Of a DNA stretch of 64,000 nucleotides, positions 45,181 to 58,000 are shown in pieces. Location of the stretch: NCBI RefSeq assembly GCF_028389875.1, contig NC_084672.1:7242458-7306457 (forward strand). The letters are read 5' to 3'. The notes under the pieces are model-generated. The model had not been told where the DNA came from, searched no databases, and saw only the letters and a program-made list of their open reading frames with translations. This DNA comes from Rhea pennata. Lineage: Eukaryota > Chordata > Aves > Rheiformes > Rheidae. How positions within the stretch are numbered: the stretch's first letter is position 1; every line of letters begins with the position of its first letter. Both the position numbers and the translations under genes were made by a program.

Positions 45181-48100
45181 TACTAATTGCTTACATATTT
45201 GAAACAGCATCTTTAGCTTGAATGGGAGTCACCATTAAGCAAAAGAGAGCTATTAACTGGGGTCACTTGGAAAGCTGCCATTTTCTGTTCCATGCGTGGC
45301 TTTTTGCATCAGCATAAAAGTACGTTGCTTAGGCCATGATATTTCATCAATAGTGGTGTGCAATACTTACAGAGTGTTGCAGAGGTGTGTCGATACTTAC
45401 AGGTGTATAGGCAGAGGAAGGCATACTCCGTGGAGGACTTTTCTCTTTATCTGGATTAAATGAAGGAAGAAGCCCGTTATAGCCCATGTGCTTTCCTGGG
45501 GATTCTGAACCTCTTGTTGCACAAAGAGGAGACAAACAAATCGCCGTTACATTTATAGGTAAAAAAGACAGCGTAGGTGAGTCTGTTACAAATATGCTCT
45601 AGTATGTATGGCAAATTTACAGCCTAGTATACAGCTTATATAATAGAGCCTATCCAGTCCCCTGGGGAGAATGTGATTTTAGGTAGTGTAAGTAGCCCCA
45701 TAATTTACCTTCTGTATAAATCTGGGAAAACACTTTCTTCTGTTTTATTCTTCTTCAACTTCTTTTGCTCACAGTGTTCTGGAGTTTCACAGAAGTGTAA
45801 CTGGCTCAGGAGGGAGGAGGAAGGAAGCAGGCTTTGAAGAGGTGACCTTGCTGGTGTAGGGACTGGTGTCAGGTTTTCTGAGAGGCACCAAAGCAGAGTT
45901 CTAGTCCTCTGTGATTTAGAAGCACCTCGATGCAGTTGATTTCCCTTGACTTACAAACCATGTTGGGGTTTGACTGCTCTTGTATAAGTCAGTGGAAATG
46001 CTAGTATTAACTGAAACGGAAACACGTCTCTACAGGGTGAGCCGAGAGTTAAGCCTGATGCCCTTCACTGAAGAGCTCCACTGCTAGGGGCTTTCACAAA
46101 GAGCTCCGCGAATCCTGCACTTGGTGTCATCTGTTGCTTCATTCCTATGAAGGATGTAGGTCGGAGAGAAAGGTCATTCTTTAGCTGATCAGGCTTCAAA
46201 CACAGGGACTGGAACCTTGAAGTACAGCCGGTTTTGAATGGCAGCACGACACGTAAAAGACATAGGAACACTGCATTTTGCCAAATTATTTTGTAATCAG
46301 TGAATGAGGCTTTATAATATCACATTACCAAGTGCAATTCTGTGATGAAAACCTGGTGATTCTGTTGCATTACTTGTGCTAAATTCTGCATGATCAGGAG
46401 TCTTACAGTAGCAGTAGTAAGAAATGAATATAATAGGTACTGACTACAGGAGAGTGAGTACATTTTAGTCTGTGTTTACTCTGAGACCATCCTTTAGAGC
46501 TTTCTGCCACATTTGGGGAAGGAGGAGATAATGCAATCCTAGTTTCATTCAGTGCTGTGTTCTGAAGAAATACAAACTGCTTTAGAGCGATGGCCAGTTC
46601 CTCAGATATTAGTCATTCTGCACATTCAATCTGCACTATGACCGCTCACCTTAAGCATGTGCGTAAGTGTTGTGGGATTGGGTCCGTAAGCATCCAGAAC
46701 CTCAATTTTATGTCTCATTCATAAGATCAGTTGCAGGAAGATGAGAGCAAACTGTCGAAAACAGACCGTTGTGGTAGAATAATACGTTCTGAAATGGAAT
46801 AAAAGGCTATTATATCTTCTAGTTTCTAATAATATGAGAAATAATTCTCCACTCCAGAACATTTGCAGTAAATACAATAAGGTATACTGGGGGAAAAAAA
46901 ATCTTAGCATAATGGCAAAAGTAACTGCACCAGAACAATATTGCATTTTGCTGCTTTGAAAGGAGAAAAGAAAAGAAAAGGCATTTTACATTTTCTTTTG
47001 ACCTTTGAGAAATATCAGGAATGTGTAATAGCCATATTCCCCAACAATAGCTCTGAGGGTTCAGGGAATAAAAGTTAAACACCTAGGGAGATTTACAAAC
47101 AACTGACAGAGAGGTGGTGAATTTAATATGTGGATATGAAAGGCACAGATACGCAGAGAGTGCAAAAATAATACATTTTTTAAAATGTTTTTAATCTGTG
47201 CGAGAAGCACTGCCGAGAAAGGCACGGGGACCTGAACAGACAATACGACCCACTAGGTCTTTTCGATGCTATGATGGATGATGAGACTTAGTGCAGCGAG
47301 AGGTCTCCGGGGACCTTTCTCCTTCAGATTTGTAATGCTGTAAAATGCATATCACCTTTATCATATCTGTCAGGCAAAATGAACAAAGTTTACAGCCCAT
47401 TTTATATACCTAAACAGTACTCTGATGTGATAAACAGGCATGACGAATGGGAGCTTGTATTAACCAGGGTCGCAACGTTTCATTGCCTCATTATTGGCAA
47501 TGAACCTACCTCTAGGTGCTTTCTCCAGCGAAAACCTTGGGCCTCTTGAGAAAGTCAGGCACCTCTCATGGGGCATGATGTGTCTTTTCCTCCCCAATAA
47601 GCTCATTAGCAGGAGGGATGCTGATTCAGTACGTTCAATGCCCTCCATCTTCTCCTGAATGCTCTTGTCAGTCCATGTACGGAGGGCTCATACTGAGGGA
47701 TTTGAGAATATCACTCTGGCATAAAAAAGCCTCTTTGTTTGTCTATGGAGAAACATCTAGGAATAACTGTGCAGCTTCCAGAGGCACCAGTGCAACAGTC
47801 TGAAGGCCAGGCACCTGGGCTCCTGCCTGACTTTATCTGCCCTTGGGCAAGTCTTCTCCACCCACATCCTAAAGTGGTTAGGTCCATTACTGTTGTTAAA
47901 GTGCATTCATCTGCCTCCTGGGCAAAAGGGGATTCTTCTTAAAGGACTTACAAATGCTGAACAAATTAGTGTTTGTCGTATGCATGGGCATATGAATATT
48001 TTGCTTTTAAGTGGCAGACAACAACGAGATAGAGCCCTAGCTCAGGCATTTGGACACAGCCTAATGTCAATGAATCTGCATTTGCCTACATCAGAGGAGT

Positions 48101-49030
48101 CCCCAACCTTCTGCGGTGACTTCTCTGTGGAACTGATTCGTAAAGCATCACTGCTCCGCATCTCTTCAGCTGGAGTGGGGAGCCCTTACTTTCCTTGGAT
48201 GAAGGGCCAAAGCCTTCACTTGTCCTCTCTTCCTGGGGATTTTCGCAATCTGAAGAAGGAATGCAAGACTGCTCTTTCTACTCAGAGTGGCGTAGCAGCA
48301 ACAAAAAGCTTTGGTGGCTCACAAGAAAGGGAAAAAGGAAAATTAAATTGTATTAATTTCAAGCTCTATTAGGATTTTAAGAAAGTAAAAATCAATAGAA
48401 AAGGATGGAATTGGTAGGAAACGTGACCTTATTTTCCCAGTGTCTGAAGGAGAACAGCACACAATAGGGAGACAAAATACGCACAGCCATAAAAACAGAT
48501 TGGTTTCTTTGATGTTGAATGAGAGAAGTTAAAATGCTTACATAAACTGGCATTATTTGACTGGCATTTGGGAGAAGTGTCCAATGGAAAAAAAGAATAA
48601 AAAACAAAAAAAAAATCATCGTCCATTAGTCCCTTTATTTTTGCTCTCCTGAAGTAAATTGCAAAATGGTGTGATCCATGCAACGTTTCATCAAATACGA
48701 CTTCCCATTGTCAGAGCAAAATGTTTGATATAAAACAAGAATGATCTTTCTTTCTTTTTGGTCAGATAAGCTGTTTTGGATTAATAAAAATGCCACATCA
48801 CAATGATATTGATAATTTGCATGTGAAAAGCCTTCCACCTGGTAATGAAAACAATTTTTCAGTTTTGCCAGCACTAGTCACAAGAGATAAGGTCTGTCGT
48901 CCTCCCGCTCGCAATTAACCAAGCACAAAAAAAATGGAAAAGGTAGAAAATGTGTGACAATCACAAATTGCCACTTATCTGAGCCCGATGCTAAGGTATT
49001 GATATTTCCAAGTGCATCTGCACAGCTGGC
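45181..49030. other. Intergenic upstream of ST8SIA2, no gene recognised
   Basis: AT-rich, with scattered short open frames that have no family resemblance. CTTGGGCAAGTC at about 47840 recalls a MIR core but lacks enough flanking match to call. Confidence 0.55.
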
Positions 49031-49430
49031 ACTCTACCCGCTCTGTTACAGTCTGGCCGTGCGCGTGAGTCAAGCCAGGCACCTCCAGCTTGGGAAGGCA
49101 GAGCTGAGTACGCGCTAAATACGAAGTTTTTTGTACCTTGTTCATAGCGTTTGGCTGAAAGCCCCGGTTCACATCACCCCTTTCTTTGTGGCTAGCAATC
49201 CGCTGGGTGGCACTGCTGCGTGTGCACCCATGTGCGCCCATACACGCACATTCGCACACCGAGGCTCTGCCTTTCACCCTCTCTCCCCCCTTCTCTCTCT
49301 GGGCAGGCGGGGGTAACCGAAGGGAGGGCACGACGCCTGGCGTGTTCGGCTCCTGCAGAAGGCCGCAGCGGTGCCCGAGGTAGAAGGAAGGCGAAAGAAA
49401 TGGGCTGAAAGACGATTTTCAACTTGGAAG
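49031..49430. other. Distal CpG-enriched patch about 5 kb upstream of ST8SIA2
   Basis: Raised GC and CpG content (for example GCCGTGCGCGTGAG and CACGACGCCTGGCGTGTTCG) flanked by AT-rich DNA, plus a pyrimidine-rich acceptor-like CTCCTGCAG near 49357. It could be a non-coding or alternative promoter. No exon chain can be built. Confidence 0.25.
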
Positions 49431-49791
49431 GCAGTCGACTGTTGCTGCGTTTTCATCCACCTGTGCAAAACTCCACAGCTGCGAGGAGTGGATTCACAAA
49501 GTTCAGTCACAGTGTCAGCATCACAGGCAAACGCAAGCAGTCCCAGCGTGGCCCGGAAATCTGCATTTGCGGCTTTTGTCTTGCACAGTCGTCAAAGAAA
49601 CGAGGCAGCCCTTTGCGGGCAGTACTGAAATAGAAAAGGTGCCAGTTGCCCACTCAGTTCTCTGCCTCTGCTCTAACCCCCACACTGCCTCCTTGTTTTC
49701 CCACCCCATACAGAAATAATTAATTCAGCAAGGATACCGTTTCAATGACTCAGAGTATTCATATGTGCTTTGTTATATACGAAGCATGCAC
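49431..49791. other. Intergenic, nothing recognised
   Basis: No gene, repeat or strong motif cluster recognised. Confidence 0.5.
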
Positions 49792-49815
49792 TTTTTTTTT
49801 TTTTTTTTTTTTTTT
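49792..49815. repeat. T24 homopolymer
   Basis: Uninterrupted run of 24 T. Confidence 0.95.
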
Positions 49816-50742
49816 AGCACAGAACAACATATTTCCCCAAGATAAATCCAAACTGCTAAGTATCACTCACTCACAATGGTAAATGTAAGTGTCTGATAAA
49901 CAGATACAGGTTTCAGATACCAAATTCAGACCCCATCTGTTTTTGAACTTTGTCTCTTACCTCAGTTCAGAGATGCTAGGACATGGCATTCCTTTTAAGT
50001 CTGTTTCTTCAGCGTACCTTCATCATGCTACTTCTGTCTGGATTTCACGGCCTTTAAAGAACAGGTCATATTTGAATCCAGTTCTGGGCTGTTTCAGGTT
50101 GGCAGACTCAATCAGTCTTGTCCTGTGTTTGATAGAAACCCAATTACTCTCCACAACTACATCAAGGAGGTTAATCTTAAAAAACTAGTTTGGATAAACA
50201 GATCGATGCGTGAGATGGAGAATGTAACCATGTATGGGCACAGTGAAGTATGGAGGATCCCAGTAAGATTAACTTGAGTAACAAATTTTTTTCCTACCTA
50301 TGAGAAGTCAAAGTGGAAAAGAGGGCTGGAGGAGAGAACACATAAATAGATAAAGATAAAAGGGGAAGACTTTGAGACCCATCCTGTGGGCCCAACATCT
50401 GAAGAAGAGAGGAGGACTAGCCGCTAGAAAGTTCATCACTTTAGTGATGGGCATACCTGAGAAAACCTACAAGAACGTTGTCTTTCTTTTCCCTGATCAT
50501 CTTTGCTTACGGTCCCAGGAAAAAATTGTGATCTAACGCCTTTGCAAAATGTGCAGATTTCACAAGCAATGAAAACAAACCAAAAAAAGAAAAGTCACAT
50601 GCGCACACGGTCCTTTACACAGAGTTTTACTGCAATGAAAACACAAGATTCAACACTATGTTTCATTTAGCACAAATGACAAAGTCTTAAGGGGCAATGT
50701 GAAAACATAGCTTTTTCTTCTCTCCATCTCTTGCTAATAGCT
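49816..50742. other. Intergenic, nothing recognised
   Basis: Between the T24 and the A-rich tract. No gene or retroelement body recognised. Confidence 0.5.
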
Positions 50743-50777
50743 AAAAAAAAAAAAAAAAAGAAAAAAAAAAAAAAAAA
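50743..50777. repeat. A17-G-A17 tract
   Basis: Two runs of 17 A separated by one G. No retroelement body recognised upstream. Confidence 0.95.
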
Positions 50778-51182
50778 CCTGCTGTGAAAAAGGCCTTTAA
50801 TATGAAACTACATTTCAGGTCCAGAAAGGCACTTGATTTCTGTCTATAGCTATTGTCATTTCACCCTTATCAGTAATGAATGTTTTTTTTTCTCCTCTTT
50901 TATACCAATATTTCTTAGTGCAACCTCTCAGCCCTCTTTCACACCCTTTATGGTGTGCAGAACTGTTGAGTGAATTGCCTAGGCTTCAGAAAAAAAAGAA
51001 CTTTCCAAAGAATAAAGTAGGGTAGCGGGATTCCCCCAATAGCTCTAGCCAGAAGCTGCAGTGAAAACAGCCCATAGGTTATCTCTTCTTACGGGAGCAA
51101 GACCCTAAGTTCTTAGCAGAGAACTGATCTAAAAACTTGAGTTATGGGGACCAAACCCAAAGAAAATCACTTCTAGTTGATT

Positions 51183-51213
51183 AAAAACAAACAAACAAAC
51201 AAACAAAAAAAAA
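51183..51213. repeat. (AAAC)n simple repeat
   Basis: Several AAAC units ending in a run of A. Confidence 0.85.
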
Positions 51214-54200
51214 CCACTTAGTGAATTGTGAACACCACAGCCACTGGAAGCAGCTGCACCCGGGTATTTTCAAAGTTCTACTCCCTTTCTGGTTCCTAAA
51301 TTTAAGTTTTTGACTGTATGACCTGTGGGGCACCAGGTGCTTGGAAAGCCACCTCTGTGGAAAGCTGTTTTGTCAGCTCAATGAGAATGTTCCTTGGGAA
51401 GGAAAATTTCAGTGCAGCTTGTGCCTAAATGTGATTTTGCTCTCATCTTAGATCATTAGTGTCCTTTGTGGTGAGGAATACGAATGATTGATCTGCCACT
51501 GGATTGAGCCTAGCACAGTGAGGTATCATCAGAAGGGGGAGACTGCATGTAATGCTGCTGGCAGGTTTAAGTGCTCTGTACAAGGGTAGAAGGGTTGTGT
51601 ACACGTGTGTCAGAGAGAAAAAGAGCCAGCATGAGGGAGAGAGACTACAGACATGTACCAGACTTCCTGACCTAGTGATTTATTTATGGCATTCCTCGAG
51701 GGGAGGAAGCCATGCAAAGATCTTGAGCCTGCATGCTGCAATAAATGGTATGCCTGAATATATTTAGCAAGCAACAATATAAGGCACAAAATAATCTACA
51801 GAGGATGGGAAAATACTTCCATTGCTTGTGAGGCTGTGGAATGTTTAGAATCAGGGAAGAGAGAGAGAGGTTTATCTGGAGGAACAGGAAAGATTTCCCT
51901 TGCTGCTTTCTATAAATAAATTATAGTAATCACTCTGCTAAGATTCTTGTTACGTGTTTCCTAGAGAGCTTGAGTGTTTCCTTTCCTACGGCACACTTCA
52001 TTATGCTTTCCTTTTGGCCTAGCCATCTCCTTCATGGGCCTCTGCAAGGAATTTTGAATACTAATAGCCATCTTGGATCTATTAGAGAAAAGGCTCTGTT
52101 AGCTCCAAGATCCCTGGAAGACCCATTTCACAATGAACTGCTGTCTCCAGCGTAGGTAAACAACAAAAGAGAGAGAGTAATCAATATCAGATGAAATCAG
52201 TAGCAATGTTATCCAGCCTGATGAACACTTTCATTGATGAACATTAGGGACACTTACAGAGTACAGTATAACATATATGGGAAGTGTGTAAAGACTAACC
52301 AAACTCACTAAAAGGCCAAATGACCCAGATCCTGATTCTGTGAGGTGCTGGGTACCTACAGCTCCTAATAAAGAGCCTGTTACCTTGAATGTGGTAGAGC
52401 TGCTGTTGCTATTGCCTCTGCAAATATGATGCGTGTGTGGTTTGCCTTCTCTTCAAACTGGAGAAAACCCTGAATTCATCAGGATGATGCAGTTGCACTA
52501 GATCTGTAGCAGTGTAGCATGAGACTGCAGCATGCTGTGAGCGGAGCAAGAGGGAGTACAGGGTATTCAGTGGCACTCATCAGATGTTTCACTTCACAGC
52601 ACATTAAGCCTTAAACAAGGGCATAGTTGCGTTGTAGAAATTCTTGACTCTGTCCAAATTGGACCTCATCAGAGAGATCTTATACAAAAATCTAGACCCA
52701 CTCATTTTATTTTCTAATTCAGCTGCAAACCCATCAGTCTCAGCAAAGGGGAGACTCCGCCTTATACCGAGAACTCCCCCAATGCCAGCTATTTCTAAGT
52801 AAGCTTCTGCTTTTGGGATTTCAGAAGGTAGGAACCCTCATGGCCTGAGCCTTCTGGAGATCCCTGGGGGCACAAGATACCAAGGCCGCCCAGGTTCTTA
52901 GCAGCTGTGCAAACTTGAGGATATGACAATTTGAAGATGACTCAGAAACATCAGCTATGCTTTGACATGAGTGGCTGGACTTAATCATCCCAGGAGTGGA
53001 CTTAATGGTTGGAATTTCATCCCAACCAAATTTCTCTGATGTTCATAGATTCCTAGTTAAAAAAAAAATCTCCATTTATATATGAGAATATAATGATCAA
53101 TCAAACTTTATCGCTCCTGCTTACATTATGGCAGCTTATAACCACATAATAAAAGTACATAATGAAAACAACATAAAAACACACAGTAAAAACACATAAT
53201 GCTTCACCATGTAAGTATTGCCATCTTAGCACACCCCGGGTAAAAATGCTGAAGAATTCTTGAAGCTTCTGGCGTGTACTAGTAACCTCCACAACACTAC
53301 ATCACTCCCTTTCCACTCAAGGAGTCTGACCTGCTTATATGACAGTGGTTACGGAAGTCACGTAAGATTGTTTAGATTCAGCAAAACTAAGAACCTGAGA
53401 AGTCTCCAGACAAATTTTACCTTCTTATCTGTACAAAGTTGGATAGAAAATGCTGTGAGAACAGCCTCTTCATCCTCTTTTGTTATATTATGGCCCTTAT
53501 TGGAAGGGTCACATGGAATGGATTTTGGGCTAAGTCTCTTCTTCCTGGAGATGTAAAAGAAAGATCATTTTCACAGGCGGTCCTTTGCTTTACTTTCAAG
53601 AATGCAGACAGCTCTGCCTCTCTGCTCTTGTTTCATTATCCTTTTCCTGGCACTTTTTAGTATTTTCTCTCTAACAAAGCATGGTTTGCTTTCACTGTAG
53701 ATAAATCAACATGTGAACATACTATAGCACCTGGGCTAATAATGGATCACTCTTGACCACAACAAATTATATTGGTCCATTCTAACTCTGGTTTACATTC
53801 AAACCATTTTAATTCATGTCAGATTACTTACATGGTGCTGCATTGAGATATACGTTGAAGACTAATAGCATTCTTTGACTGTGTAGCAATGAGTCCTTTA
53901 TCTCAGGAAAGTTACTTGGGCAAAGCTTCATATGGCTGGCCACCAAATCTGTCCATTTGTCCCTTAATATGTTTTGTAAAATCACCCAATTATTACAGTG
54001 AGCAACAAAACAGTAATTAATCATCAGTCCCTCCAGTGATTTTATCCTCCTCTCTAGCAATGACAGAATAGTTACCTCCTACTTTCATAAGAGCCTCTGG
54101 ATTTTTTTTTTGCCTTTTTTTTTTTTTTAAAGCCAGCTTTAGGGTGACACTGTGAATTTAAGTGGTCAGCTACAGGTTGATGTTTTCTTTTTTTCATACT

Positions 54201-54980
54201 ATTTGCTGTTACTAGTAACATCTAAGATGACTGAGCTTGATTATCTTGAAGATTAAAGGCAATATTATTCTTGATTTTATCCAGCTGCTTATTTTGCATC
54301 CTTGGAAGCACTCTGTACTCATATGGCTTTATTTTTTTCCATTACTTCTCTTTTGTTTGTCTGACACTTTCATGCGGAGAAAGAGGAGAAACACTATGCA
54401 AATGTGATTTGATCATATTGCTAGTAGGGGGCAGGTACGGTCAGTGAAGCTGTCTTGAACTCTTGTGTGCAACCAGCTGGAGTTTATTTGTAAGGAGTCC
54501 CCTGAAATTACATAGCACAAGACGCTGACCCAAAGCTCGCTAAAGGGATGCCTCCACATGGACTTTGGGTGAAGTTTAGTATGTAAATATCCCTATGTAC
54601 AACTTGCAGATTCGGGAAAAGCTAGAGGCTGATTTACCAAAACCCATAGACTGATTCAGCCAATGAACTGAAATATGAATGCAGAAATTCCTGGCCCTTG
54701 GTCCTTCAGTCTCTGTCTTAAAACATGAATACCACAGTCAGAGGCGTTTTCTCCAAGTTCTCAGGCTCTGCAGTGAGAATCATTTGAAGGCACTGCGAAT
54801 TAACCTGAATTCACTTGATTTGCTTTAATCTTACAATAATGCTGGATGCAAAGCAAAATCGTTAGAAAATGCATTACAGATGGAGATAGTGAAGTTGCCT
54901 CCTCTGCACCAGTTCTGAATTTGGTCCCTCAGATTTTTACTCTTCTTTTATCTACTGAAAAGAAATGTTAAAAAGTTTAA
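51214..54980. other. Intergenic, no gene recognised
   Basis: AT-rich. Contains a cryptically simple A-rich stretch with repeated ACATAAT/AAAAC units (about 53140-53205) and a T-rich run near 54100-54128. GTGAGGTGCTGGGTACCTAC near 52340 recalls an old amniote repeat but is too short to assign. Confidence 0.55.
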
Positions 54981-55090
54981 TTGGCAGGTAATGAGATAAC
55001 TATAACAAGTTAATTAGTTCTCAATTAAGTTGCATTTACCATACGTTCTGAATGTGTTGATAGCAATTAATGACACCTAATGAACTTGCA
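54981..55090. promoter_or_regulatory. Candidate non-coding regulatory element, TAAT-rich
   Basis: Dense homeodomain-type sites (GGTAATGAG, GTTAATTAGTTC, TCAATTAAGTTG, GCAATTAATGAC, CCTAATGAAC) in about 110 bp of non-repetitive sequence. The look is that of conserved developmental non-coding DNA, but conservation could not be tested. Confidence 0.25.
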
Positions 55091-58000
55091 GTAGTGACTG
55101 AGTTTACAATAAAAAGGAAAATAATAATAATAATGCTCACACTTTGTTTCATAGCAAATTAAAAGCAACAAATGATTTAATAAGCATGTAGTTAAATCAC
55201 CATGTCTAGTGCAACAGCTAGAAGGGACACATCCAGTAAATTTATTCTGGCACTTCTAACAAAATCTGATAGGGAACAACTGGCTTTCATGATAGGCCTT
55301 ACTAGGCAAAAGAAACTTCTCTGAGAGCTTTCTAAGAATTTCAAAGGAGAAGAGAAAGCAAAGTTGAATGATAGGGTCAATTATTCAGTTTAAACTTACG
55401 AAAGCAGTGTTCAGATCATAACAAATGTTTAAGCCTGGTGAATAAAATGGAGATCCTGAGGTGGAAACCCTGGTGAATGAGGGACGAAGAGTTAAATTCT
55501 TTTCCAATTTCTTTTCCATTTAACCAGGTGAGTTTACGGAGAACAATTTGTCTCTGTGCTATGAGTTAACCTCCTATTAACGCTTTGCATGATGAGAGTG
55601 CCACACTGAATAGACATTAGAAGGAAAAAAACTCTACAAACTAATTTACATTTTAATGAATTTTTAATTGAACCAAAATCTGTTGTTTCTGTTTAAAGAT
55701 GCAGTGTTGACTTTGTGGTCTATGCTGTTGAGAGCCAAGTGGGATCTTAATGTGATAAAAACAATGATAACGCTAAGCTTAATTAGGTTTGAAAGCATGT
55801 CTAGTAAAGTGGCATAGATATAGGAATAAAAATATTACCTTCTCCTCTCAGACATAAACAGTGGGAGGCCAGACAGAACCTAGCCTGCTTTGCCAGGCCT
55901 AACTACAATTAGGTGGAAAAAAAAACAACAAAAAACCCCACTATTTTTGCTCACTTGTCCACATATCAGCTGGTTGCATCATCACAAGAGGAAAGACAAT
56001 CTGACACCACGTGTAATAGGATCATCCACAGTAGACTAAGTGATGATATACCTGTAATTTTTCTGCTATCACATCCAGCTTTAGTGATAGGCAGTATCTC
56101 CTGGGGTTTCTCTAATCACATTTCTCTTCATTACAGGCTGTATCAAAATGCCAAAGCCTGGGATTTACAGTTTCTAAGGCCAGAAATTGGAGGCATCAGC
56201 TCCAATCCTCTTCCTCTGTCCTGCTGGAGGAAGTAGTGAGCTTCTGGGAGGACATCTCCCAAGCAGCAAGCACACAGCCCGACCTCCAGCAAAGGCCTGG
56301 GGAAGCCACTAGACAGATGCCCTTGTGCATCCAAGCCTCCATAGAGTTAGGAGGCCAGAGAAAAGTACTTACTTCAGGATTTCTGAGTAGCTTCACTTAA
56401 ATTTAAGCCAAAAACACTCTCCAGTTTTTAACTGCACTCATTCTCTTTCTCTCTAGGATATGTATAATCCTGTTTCAGATATCTTAATGCATTTCTTTGT
56501 CTTTTTAATGTCTTTTTTAAAGTCTTGTACCTGCAATTTGCCTAGTTGACCATGACACCGCCCCCCTTGCCAAAAGGCTCCCTAAATAAGAACAGAACAA
56601 CTTCAATGTCACTTTTTTAACGTTAGTTTCTTGCAGGTCCTTTTTTATCCTTCCTCTAGCTGCCTCTGCTCCTGAGAGGAATGTTCTAATTGTTGTATGC
56701 TCAGGGTTTCAACTAATTAAACCATGATTTTTAGTTATTTATTAGTTTATTATTGAGTTGGTTGTGCATTGAGTACTAGCTGAATAGACTCCTTGCGTCT
56801 ATAGAAAGTCCAAGCATCTGACACTCTAAGGTACCTAAATAAAACCACAGTTCTCAAAAACAAAGTATGACTATGACAGCATGTGTCAGAACTTGTAAAA
56901 ATCACCATACAAGCTTCATCTTCAATATCCTGCTGCTGCCTACTATGTCCTGCATTTTTCAGCAATTTGTTCCACTATTGCACTGATACTTGAGTTTATG
57001 TTGTGCCTGAGTAACTATCCTTCACTGCTAAACTTTGTCCTTTACATTATATGCCATATTGTATTTGGCATCAAGAAGTAAGGGAACCCCTGACTCATAG
57101 CTCCTTTCAGTGTCAGTGGGCAATAATTTTGGTTCCCTGTTAGCCTGGGCTGGAAAAACATCCCCCCTAGAGAGATCAAGTTTGTTATTAAAAATATTCT
57201 TCTGTGCATGGTGGGAACAGAACAGTTAAGATACAGCTTTATAACTCATCACACACCTAAGACTCTAATTGGAAACAAGCAGTTTTTCACTGCTCCACCC
57301 ATTTTTGAACTGCTAGTGATTTCATGGTCAGAGGTGTTAAACTGTGAATTCCCTTCCCTACTTTTCTGCATCTTAATCTCAGCTGCTGCTCTCTGGAGCT
57401 GGATAACCTGAACAGAGAGCCTCAGCTCTCCTCACATTGCCTAGGGTTGGGAAATCTTTCCTGTCTGTTCCTTCTTGCTTTGCAACAGCATGAGCTGCCA
57501 ATGAAGTTTGTTGTTGCTTAATATAATAAGTAGGGTGGTACAAGAGCAGCCCTTGGTCCTGACAGGGCGTAATCTCAGAAGAACTGGAACATTAGGGAAT
57601 TAATGAAAGGAGAAAGAAGTCATTGGGAGTTCTGAATTTCAATCAGGGATGCTGAGACCCCCAAAGCTGTGCATATTAAGAGAGCTAATGTACTGAGCAC
57701 AGGACTCAGCTGTCTCTTGTTTTCATACAGGATATCACAGTGGGGCCTTGGCTCACCTTCTCATAGCATACTGTCAGGAATTCTTTAGGGAGGCAGAGTG
57801 CTAATGTGCGCCGGCTTCCCAAGAGGAGATCCTGAGGAGGTCCGTGTGTTTCCAACGTTGCAATGCTTCTAAATTCCTTTTTGACTTATCCATTGAGCAG
57901 GAGAGATAACAGTGAAGAGCTAGAAGTCTGGGTACAAACCTAGTTAGCAGGAAACTCTCATGAGACAGACACAAACTGAGGAAAGAAACTGTTTTGCATG

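Noticed and set aside
47815-47900. CTTGGGCAAGTC, a MIR-core-like string
   Set aside because: Flanking sequence does not follow the MIR pattern well enough.
47893-48372. 159-codon plus-strand frame upstream of ST8SIA2
   Set aside because: No recognisable domains, no promoter or splice context; likely chance.
52325-52380. GTGAGGTGCTGGGTACCTAC, resembling an old amniote repeat
   Set aside because: Too short and from memory only; no family could be named.
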